A DNA stretch of 62,826 nt from Desulfovibrio sp. (GTDB lineage Bacteria > Desulfobacterota > Desulfovibrionia > Desulfovibrionales > Desulfovibrionaceae). Below, piece after piece: positions 56,607-62,826 of this stretch. The stretch covers positions 1-62,826 of the forward strand of contig JAITHT010000015.1 in the NCBI GenBank assembly GCA_031279825.1, in the 5' to 3' direction. The first letter of the stretch is position 1; the number at the start of each line of letters is the position of its first letter. The translations under genes were made by a program, and so were the position numbers. The notes under the pieces were generated by a model. The model made no database searches and had not been told where the DNA came from. It saw only the letters and a list, made by a program, of their open reading frames with translations.

Positions 56607-58370
56607 TTACTTTTTCCCTCGGGGCTTGTGGCAACCCGCGCAGTCATCCTGCGCAGGCTTTTGAGCCATACTCGCATGGCAGCCCATACACTGTTTGTGG
56701 TAGGCGGCGGCAAGAGGCGGGGTACCGTTTATGGCGGTCACGACATTGGTGCCGTGACAGCTCACGCATCCGGGAGGAGTATTTGACGCGGGGCTGTTGT
56801 GGTGGCAGCCGCGGCACACGGTATTGTTCCCCGCATGAAAAACGGCCGCCAGACGACCCTCCTGCTTTTTCAGAAGAGTCGAGACTATTGCGCGATGGGG
56901 AAATTCGGCGGGTTCATAGTCTTTGGACAAGATGCCTATGCGTATTTTTTCCGGAAGGCTGGCCGCATGAAAGGCGGGCATGGCGGATATCCCCATGTTC
57001 CCGCGCCGGGTTGCGGTGGCCTTAGCCAGAGCGGTTTGAGACTGTTTATCCAATTGCAGCAAAGAGGCGTTTTCCGCATCCGTCGGGCTGACTCCTACCG
57101 GTTGAGAATGGCAAGACTCGCATGCGCTTTGAGGCACATGCCGCAAAGGAACGGTGTGGCAGCCGGCGCAGGACGGTTTTTGCGTTTCGGCGGCATGGCA
57201 GCCGACACAGGAGCGTCCTGAAGAAACTGCGTGCATAGCTCCGGCCTGAGTCACGAAGCCTCCTTCACGTTTGCCCTCAAGGCTGTGACAGGAGGAACAG
57301 GGGCCTATCTGCCGATGATGGCAAGAGCGGCAGTCCTTGGCCGAAAGTTCATGAAGCTCATGGTTAAAGCTCACGGGCTTCATGGAAGATTTAAGGTTGT
57401 TTGTTTCTTCCGGCGTGGCCGTCATCAGCGCGGCATCGGGCTGGCCGCGTTCAAGGCGGGGAATGCCGGCGGCAACGCGCGTATTGTTTATCCCTTCATC
57501 CGCCAGCGTTTTTTGCGCTTCCGGGCTGTGGCAGCCGGCGCAGGCAAAGGGGCCGGTTTTCACTCCGGCGTTATTTTCACGGGAAAGGTTCATGTGACAG
57601 TTTACGCAGGCATGATGCGCGGCTTTCTCAAGAGTAGGGCGTTTTTTGAGCGGGCCGTTAGTATCGGCAAGGGCATCCGAGGCACCGGGGGAACCTGCCT
57701 CAGCCGCCGTAAGTTTCGCGGCAAGAACATTGGGTAACAGGTGGCAGGCCCGACAGGAGTCTTCATTTCCTTTTGCCCAGAGTAATTGCCCCGAAGCGGA
57801 ATCATACGCATGGTGACAGGCGCCGCAGTTATGCTTTGCATCTCTCGAAAAATTAATACGGGTAGAGGCGATATGCTTGTAATGCAGCACCTTGTCAAGG
57901 GCAATGCTCTGTCGATTCGACCGTACGGCCGGTTCCGGATTATGGCAGTCGCGACATTGCGCTTCCAGCGGGCCGGATGCGCTCCCGTTTTTGCTCATAT
58001 CCGCATGGCAGCCTATACAGTTGCCGTGATAAAACTCCTTCAGTTTCGCGCTGTTGACCTTGTCAGGATCCATGAAACGAAAGGAATAGGTGGCCGGGTC
58101 ACCCGGCTTGGCGGGTTGATGGCAGCTGCTACAGTCTTTTTTCGCATCGGCCAGAGCTTTTGTGTGCGTGTCGTGCAAAAAGACGGCAGGCGGCATTTCC
58201 AGCTTTCCGTGCCTTGCCATGGCATCGATGACAATAACATCGGCGCGCTTGTCCGTTTTAGCTTCTTCTATCCCTGTACCGGCGTCGGCATTATGTCCGA
58301 AGACGGCAAGGACCAGGAAGGCCAGGCAGAACATGCCCGCTCGGAGCAGCGATGACGACTGGTTCTTCAT
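56607..58370 (-). CDS. hmcA: HmcA, 16-haem high-molecular-weight cytochrome c
   Basis: 587 residues from ATG 58370, with a signal peptide ([17 protein letters not shown]). I count sixteen CxxCH motifs, the number in Desulfovibrio HmcA (e.g. CSSCH, CIGCH, CRDCH, CGACH, CRACH near the start and CRGCH, CVSCH, CMGCH, CAGCH at the end). It is periplasmic, accepts electrons from hydrogenases through cytochrome c3 and feeds the Hmc membrane complex. The mature part is somewhat longer than the vulgaris protein. It heads the operon, behind a promoter and operator-like palindrome. Confidence 0.95.
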   Translation of the reverse strand: MKNQSSSLLRAGMFCLAFLVLAVFGHNADAGTGIEEAKTDKRADVIVIDAMARHGKLEMPPAVFLHDTHTKALADAKKDCSSCHQPAKPGDPATYSFRFMDPDKVNSAKLKEFYHGNCIGCHADMSKNGSASGPLEAQCRDCHNPEPAVRSNRQSIALDKVLHYKHIASTRINFSRDAKHNCGACHHAYDSASGQLLWAKGNEDSCRACHLLPNVLAAKLTAAEAGSPGASDALADTNGPLKKRPTLEKAAHHACVNCHMNLSRENNAGVKTGPFACAGCHSPEAQKTLADEGINNTRVAAGIPRLERGQPDAALMTATPEETNNLKSSMKPVSFNHELHELSAKDCRSCHHRQIGPCSSCHSLEGKREGGFVTQAGAMHAVSSGRSCVGCHAAETQKPSCAGCHTVPLRHVPQSACESCHSQPVGVSPTDAENASLLQLDKQSQTALAKATATRRGNMGISAMPAFHAASLPEKIRIGILSKDYEPAEFPHRAIVSTLLKKQEGRLAAVFHAGNNTVCRGCHHNSPASNTPPGCVSCHGTNVVTAINGTPPLAAAYHKQCMGCHASMAQKPAQDDCAGCHKPRGKK

Positions 58371-58617
58371 ATTGGCAGTCCTTTGATGAGGTGAAACAAC
58401 CCACCGTACCATAACGCCGCATTTTCCCGGGTGGAATTTCACAGGTTCCCGACGTGCCTCATCCCAGCCCCGCAAATCCCGCAAGATGCCGGCCTTTGGG
58501 CGTCATTCCGGGAATGGGGAGAAGAAGGCTCCCGACAAATTATGGGCGCAACAAAGCCCCGGTCCAGCGATTCAGACCGGAAAATACATATGGTAAAAAC
58601 CCCGCTGTAATAATGAA

Positions 58618-58673
58618 ATTATGCCGTGTTACGGCATAATGGAAAGACTAGCCTGCTTGACAGGGGGCGTCAA
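58618..58673 (-). promoter_or_regulatory. hmc promoter with operator-like palindrome
   Basis: On the minus strand, TTGACG (58673-58668) and TAGTCT (58650-58645) are spaced 17 bp. Immediately downstream, ATTATGCCGT and its perfect complement ACGGCATAAT (58618-58640, 3-bp centre) would straddle the start of transcription, as a repressor site would. A second pair CTTGAC/GTCAAG overlaps the -35. The leader to hmcA would be about 250 nt. Within 58371-58926 I see no gene. Confidence 0.5.
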
Positions 58674-58926
58674 GATAAAAAGAGCCTGAATTCGCCGGAA
58701 AAATCGTTCGCTATGCGGAGAGAACGGAAGCGAACCGGCTTTTTTGCTTGACTATCAAAGGATAATTCCGTAAGAGGCACCAGATTTAACTTTTCAGCAT
58801 TTTTTAAGACGCTCCCGCATTTTTTATGACACGCATTGTTGTAAAGGTTGTAAAGCACAGTAGCGGCGCATCACGCGACGAGCGCGTTTGCCCTATGGTA
58901 AACAAGACGTCATATACGCCGGAAGC

Positions 58927-59002
58927 GGGCGGTTAGCTCAGTTGGTAGAGCATCGGCCTTACAAGCCGGGGGCCACAGGTTCGACCCCTGTACCGCCCAC
59001 CA
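58927..59002 (+). tRNA. tRNA-Val (TAC)
   Basis: 76 nt with encoded CCA. Acceptor GGGCGGT/ACCGCCC, anticodon loop CTTACAA with TAC, and T loop TTCGACC. The 3' end is 58 bp from the inserted element's target duplication. Confidence 0.95.
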
Positions 59003-59010
59003 TTGGACTT

Positions 59011-59045
59011 AAAGGGTTTTCTCTGAAAAGGGAAAGCCCTTTTTG
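59011..59045 (+). terminator. Terminator after tRNA-Val
   Basis: AAGGGTTTTC and GGAAAGCCCTT pair around TCTGAAAAG and continue into TTTT. It lies 8 nt past the tRNA. Confidence 0.8.
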
Positions 59046-59068
59046 CTTATCCGGGCATTAAATTCGAA

Positions 59069-59098
59069 CGCTCTGTTATACAAACAAGTATACAGACG
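59069..59098 (+). repeat. Left terminal inverted repeat of the IS1595-type element
   Basis: Begins CGCTCTGTTATACAAACAAG. Its inverted partner at 62179-62208 has T for one C. Confidence 0.92.
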
Positions 59099-59197
59099 TA
59101 AATTTAATATGTAACAAATTCAATATATTATGAAATATAAATAATTTCAAATAGTTATCTAACAGATCGAATCTCACCCAAGCTCCCTTAATCATAT

Positions 59198-60260
59198 TTA
59201 CAAATAGTTTCCAGAAATTTTATATGCAGCAAAATACCCATTACCACCTGCAACTGAACTATCTGAAGCCCCTACAACACCACCAGCAACATTTATTGTC
59301 CCATTGTTTATATATTCTTTTTGATAGAAAATATTCACCACACCACCTCCCGAAGCACCACCAGCAGCACCATAACTAGTTCCTGCTTGACCATTAGTAC
59401 CTTGAGAAACAATAGAACCATTATTTATAATTGACTTAGCAATAATTATTAGTAATCCTCCTGTCCCTGTATTTCCTAATACTGAACTATTACCAAATCC
59501 TCTATTCTGTCCACCTTTACCACCTAGATTCCCTGTACCTCCTGCTGATCTAGAAGAACCTGAATTTCCACCGTCAGCAGTACCCCTTCCTCCAGCACCA
59601 CCATTTACTTCACCTCGAACATCTTGTTGTCAACCTGCTTCATTAGATTCCAACATAATACCACCAGTACCACTTCCTCCTGAAAAACTTGTACCATTTC
59701 CAGCAATTCTATTTGTATATGTTCTTCCTGATGCAGACCTAGTTTGACCTCCCAAACCTCCTGATCCACAACATTTATAACCAGAACCATTTCTTATTGT
59801 ATTTGCTGTTAGTGTTCCAGTCGTATTTCCTATTCAATGAAAGAAATCTTTGAATCTGTTCTCAACATCATATCTTATATTTAAATTAGTTCAATTAGTA
59901 TCAATAGTTACAAACCTTCCTTCAGCATTAGCACCTCTTGCAGTCATTGAAATAGTACCATTATTCGTCAATGTTCCATTAATGAACATATATAAACCTT
60001 TACAACGATTAGTTGAAGTGATTGTTGTTCCTGCTTTAACTTCGTAATCACCATTTACAAAGAAAAATAGCATCACCGTCTTCTATAGAAGATAATGATG
60101 TTTTATTAGAATATTCTTTTATATGATAAAGATATTTGTCTAAAATTGTTTTTTTTTGTTCAACAAAATTGAATTGTCTTTCTGAATTTGTACAAATAAT
60201 ATGTTTCTCAAATTCTGTTTGAGAGTTAATTGAGAAATTTTTATATGCTGTATATTTCAT
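59198..60260 (-). pseudogene. Glycine-rich cargo protein, frameshifted, with three in-frame TGA
   Basis: From ATG 60260 the frame reads MKYTAYKNFSINSQTEFEKH and reaches SIEDGDAIFL. There a 1-bp shift in a T run (60062-60067) moves into VNGDYEVKAGTTITSTNRC and GLYMFINGTLTNNGTISMTARG. This frame then continues, rich in Gly/Asn (FSGGSGTGGIMLESNEAG, GAGGRGTADGG), to TAA at 59198-59200. It contains three TGA codons (59891-59893, 59834-59836, 59630-59632) and no TAA or TAG in about 290 codons. The type resembles phage tail or surface proteins with Gly-rich repeats. Either the gene is decaying or its donor read TGA as an amino acid. Confidence 0.65.
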
Positions 60261-60327
60261 ATCTACTATTTATTTGATACAAAAAAGCGCTTATCAAAGC
60301 GCTTTACAAATAATATTGTCATAATTT

Positions 60328-60954
60328 TTATTCTACTATAAATGAAGCAATTCTACCATCAAATCCAGTCTTAGCACGTTCAATATATAATTTATGATCA
60401 TTTTCATTATTACCATGAAGATGTTTTTCGTAATCAACTTCTAGCAAAATAGCATTTGAATTAAAAACAAGATTTGATGTTTGAGAAGCAATTACAGATA
60501 GTTCAGTATCAGCAAAATGTGACTTATATTGATGATGAAATATGAATTTTCCATATATTGTATTTACCCATTGTCTATCTGCTAATCCGAAAACTGCTAT
60601 CTTTCCAAAAAATCTACCATCATTGAAAGCAAGTAAACCACATCTTGATTTCCTTATAGTCTCTAAAGCATAATCTAACCAAAATTCACCTGCAAAAGCA
60701 TCTTGTGCTGTATATACAAAATATCTCGATTCAGTCTTAGCATATACAAGATTTGTAACCATAATAAATCCAAATCTCATATCGTCTTCAATCAATAACA
60801 ATAATCCGTTTTGTTTTGTTCTCCTTTTCATTACTTCACTTGCTTTCATCGCTAATTCAACATCAACCATAGACATTGAAATTATCACCTCATACGAAGA
60901 TGATAATTGAAACTTTTGCAACATCGACGATTTAATAACTTTGATGTCTAACAT
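60328..60954 (-). CDS. Phage-like cargo protein, possible glycosyltransferase-related
   Basis: 208 residues, intact, ending TAA. LLLLIEDDMRFGFIMVTN near residue 52, YFVYTAQDAFAGEFWLDYAL near residue 78, LLAFNDGRFFGKIAVFGL and HHQYKSHFADTELSVIA near residue 140 recall phage-borne GT-A-fold glycosyltransferase-like proteins. I cannot prove that family by eye, so treat the function as a guess. The start ATG follows the transposase end within a TAATAAATG sequence, so both genes are likely on one transcript. Trp codons are TGG. Confidence 0.5.
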   Translation of the reverse strand: MLDIKVIKSSMLQKFQLSSSYEVIISMSMVDVELAMKASEVMKRRTKQNGLLLLIEDDMRFGFIMVTNLVYAKTESRYFVYTAQDAFAGEFWLDYALETIRKSRCGLLAFNDGRFFGKIAVFGLADRQWVNTIYGKFIFHHQYKSHFADTELSVIASQTSNLVFNSNAILLEVDYEKHLHGNNENDHKLYIERAKTGFDGRIASFIVE

Positions 60955-60957
60955 TTA

Positions 60958-62015
60958 TTACGCTGCTTCCTCATACATAACTTGTCTCGAACACACATCT
61001 TTATATAACGTATGTCCTACATTTTGCAACCCTCGACACCATACCTTATCAATCATAAATGACTCACTATTCTGTGAACTATTCTCATTTATCACATTGT
61101 TCCATATCAAATAATTATTCAAATGTTTCGTACTCACTCCATTGAAGTTATCTATAAACTTCTTGAGTCGAGTATGATAACTATTGATATGATTTATATG
61201 ATAAATTCCCTTCTTCGACTTAAACTCTTCAAGTCTAATGTGTTCGAGTTTATTAGACTTTGCAAATTTCAAATATGACTTCTCTTTGTCAGTACAAATA
61301 ACTGACTTTTCTTTGATTTTATTATTCAAAACAGACTTAATAGTCTTGATACTTGTTTTACCTAGTCCACCTATTTTTGAAATAGATTTTTTGTTATCAC
61401 GTTCAATACCACACACTACACAAACTTGTTCAGTTGAAAGTCCACGTTTATGAACTTCACCACCACGTCTACGAGATTTACGTTCTATATTTCTGCTTCC
61501 TTTATATGAAACTCGAAAGAAAGTTTCATCTGCTTCTACGATACCAGACAATTCAGTTTTATCAGACAATCTCAAAGCATCAAGTATTTTATGTCTCCAC
61601 ATAAATGCAGTACGAATGCTTATGTGACATTCACTAGCAGATTTTCTGATGCTATACTTACGAACCATACACTGAATATACTTTTTCCAAGTATCAAGAT
61701 TTTTCTTTGTGAATGAGAGAAATGTATCCGTTGTTGAAGTAAAAATTTTTGAACAATTTTTACAACGATAACGTTGTTTACCATTTACACCTTTACTTGC
61801 TTTGACAATATTCGTAGTACATCCACATCTTGTGCAGAAGAGTCCATTGCTAAATCTTGCTTCTTTGATATCAATAACAGATTTATTATTAGTTAGAATT
61901 TCTGAAAGTAGAATTTTTTGTTCTTCTAATTCAGAATTTTTCTTTTGTTTTAGAATTGATAAGAGTGTAAATTTTTGTTCTTGTGAAAGAGAAGAGATAA
62001 ATTCTCGACGTTCAT
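60958..62015 (-). CDS. IS1595-family transposase, frameshifted near the start
   Basis: An N-terminal zinc ribbon (FCTRCGCTTN, then RYRCKNCSKIF) is followed by an ISXO2-like DDE core: ELSGIVEADETFFRVSYKG, SVICTDKEKSYLKF and the HINSYHTRLKKFIDNFNGVS block with LNNYLIWNN. The frame containing both the zinc ribbon and the core has no start codon. An ATG at 62015 with GGAG 7 nt upstream is in the neighbouring frame, and one inserted base within the first codons would join them (352 codons). The break could be a real mutation or a read error. An internal ATG at 61668 gives only the core (236 residues) without the zinc ribbon. Confidence 0.85.
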
Positions 62016-62178
62016 AATACTTCTCCGTTTGTTAAGAGAAATATATCTTGTAACTCAAGAGATGTACATAAATAATTGATAGAAATCAAGTAAAAAAGAC
62101 AAATAATAATAATAATAACTGTTTGAAATTATTTATTATTGATTAACATATTGATTTTATTTGATTAAATTTTTCGTC

Positions 62179-62208
62179 CGTCTGTATACTTATTTGTATA
62201 ACAGAGCG
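62179..62208 (-). repeat. Right terminal inverted repeat of the IS1595-type element
   Basis: Inverted copy of 59069-59098 with a single mismatch; flanked on the outside by the target duplication AATTCGAA. Confidence 0.92.
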
Positions 62209-62231
62209 AATTCGAATAAATTTGATTTTTT

Positions 62232-62666
62232 GTCACCCTTCATGTATCGGAGCGCAGAACCAAACGCGATTAGGCTTTACGGATTCGGGAACTGCTTGAA
62301 GTACATTACCCAAATGTGTCTAAAGTACGGCTTGTCATGGATAATTTGAATACTCACGCTGTTTCGTCACTTTATGAAACCTTTGCTCCCGATATTGCGC
62401 TGAACTTGGCCAAACGATTGGAAATACACTTCACACCTAAACACGGAAGTTGGCTCAACATAGCAGAAATCGAATTGAGCGCCATGACAAAACAATGCCT
62501 TGGCAGACGCACTGCAACGATAAAGGAACTTCAAACGCAAGTTTCGGCTTGGGAAAGCGAACGCAACGCTGACATGAAATCAGTCGATTGGCAGTTTTCA
62601 ACGGATAATGCCAAGATCAAATTGAAATGGCTCTATCCTACAAATATAACTTTGTCAATGCACTAG
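62232..62666 (+). pseudogene. IS630-type transposase, 3' part only
   Basis: The frame reads VTLHVSERRTKRD, a TAG stop (62271-62273), then RIRELLEVHYPNVSKVRLVM, DNLNTHAVSSL, HFTPKHGSWLNIAEIELSAM and ends at 62666. This is the C-terminal DDE_3 half with the middle Asp (MDNLNTH) and last Glu (WLNIAEIE). The TAG stands where relatives have Trp, so a TGG to TAG change is likely. The N-terminal half is missing. Downstream a second IS630 copy starts. Confidence 0.85.
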
Positions 62667-62719
62667 TGTTGCGTCCTTGAAATAAATACATATAATAGAC
62701 TCCAGAGAAGGAGTTTGTT

Positions 62720-62826
62720 ATGCGGCCATGTATCCGAGTTGCATTGAGCGAAGAGCAGGGATCCACTCTGAAAATGTGGGCAAACTCAGGAAAAACAGAA
62801 CAGCGCCCCGTTCTTCGTGCAAAGCT
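62720..62826 (+). CDS. IS630-type transposase, 5' end (partial)
   Basis: ATG 62720 has AAGGAG at the right distance. The frame MRPCIRVALSEEQGSTLKMW and the following ANSGKTEQRPVLRAK is the N-terminal HTH start of IS630-family transposases. It runs off the window end. Whether it belongs to the same IS type as the remnant just upstream cannot be tested here. Confidence 0.75.
   Translation, partial: MRPCIRVALSEEQGSTLKMWANSGKTEQRPVLRAK

Larger units (their letters stand above)
59069..62208 (-). mobile_element. IS1595-type transposon with cargo genes, 3,140 bp
   Basis: The 30-bp terminal inverted repeats (59069-59098 and 62179-62208, starting CGCTCTGTTATACAAA) differ at one base. Weaker symmetry continues to about 100 bp inside each end. 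A perfect 8-bp direct repeat AATTCGAA flanks it (59061-59068 and 62209-62216), as IS1595-family insertions produce. Inside, all on the minus strand, are a transposase (60958-62015), a 208-residue phage-like protein (60328-60954) and a glycine-rich gene (59198-60260). Base composition is far more AT-rich than the host, so the donor was a different kind of organism or virus. The whole unit is a clean, probably recent insertion. Confidence 0.9.

Noticed and set aside
51944-58370. dsrMKJOP (sulfite reduction complex)
   Set aside because: The last two genes resemble DsrM and DsrK, but the 16-haem cytochrome, Tat-exported FeS protein, 47-residue subunit and gene order are those of hmcABCDEF.
58670-58858. 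62-codon minus-strand frame upstream of hmcA
   Set aside because: No ribosome site and no recognisable sequence; it overlaps the hmc promoter.
59605-60076. Separate small genes in the glycine-rich stretch
   Set aside because: They are pieces of one frame interrupted by TGA or by a frameshift; the 59605-59790 one is an out-of-frame reading of Gly repeats.

Overview
The window reads as a chromosomal segment of a Desulfovibrio-type sulfate reducer (Desulfobacterota, Desulfovibrionaceae-like). The main evidence is a complete hmcABCDEF operon on the minus strand (51944-58370). It encodes a 16-haem cytochrome, a four-cluster Fe-S protein, an NrfD-like subunit, a 47-residue HmcD, a cytochrome b-like subunit and an HdrD-like Fe-S subunit. 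A flgI-flgJ(M23)-flgN-flgK-flgL-csrA-fliW block and a RACo-like ferredoxin/ASKHA protein fit the same group. Assignment to a species, or to a gut or symbiotic lifestyle, would be inference only.

Layout. 1-9.8 kb: a secreted hypothetical protein, 6-phosphogluconolactonase, two hybrid histidine kinases in tandem (the first with a degenerate ATPase domain, the second interrupted at a G9 tract) and the RACo-like protein. 9.8-12.8 kb: an acyl-CoA ligase flanked by inverted copies of a short MITE-like repeat, then about 1 kb of non-coding sequence with a promoter, hairpins and interleaved inverted repeats ahead of a DksA/TraR-like zinc-finger gene. 13-19 kb: a small exported protein, MltA, a thioesterase, a TPP riboswitch with thiC, and cobL (cbiET). 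19-26 kb: an NtrB/NtrC-like pair downstream of tkt, rpe and a MerR regulator, all on the minus strand. 26-37 kb: an EF-hand protein, gluQ, an O-methyltransferase, an SLC13-type permease, purA, and an mltB-ygiB-ygiC-ymdB cluster. 37-45 kb: the flagellar and csrA/fliW block. 45-51.5 kb: tRNA-Ala, a UbiD-family decarboxylase, a HEAT-like protein and polA. 52-58.4 kb: the hmc operon. 58.9 kb: tRNA-Val.

The last 3.8 kb are mobile DNA. A very AT-rich 3,140-bp element (59069-62208) lies just downstream of tRNA-Val. It has 30-bp terminal inverted repeats with one mismatch and a perfect 8-bp target duplication, and it encodes an IS1595-type transposase with cargo. The cargo is a phage-like, possibly glycosyltransferase-related protein and a glycine-rich protein whose frame holds three TGA codons and no TAA or TAG. 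Next to it are a truncated IS630 transposase and the start of another IS630 copy.

A family of short palindromic repeats is scattered through the intergenic spaces: about 128-bp full-length forms and 27-bp minimal forms, often touching or overlapping stop codons. Together with an IS4-type remnant and several frameshifts, this suggests an element-rich genome with some decay. Part of the frameshifting could also be sequencing error.
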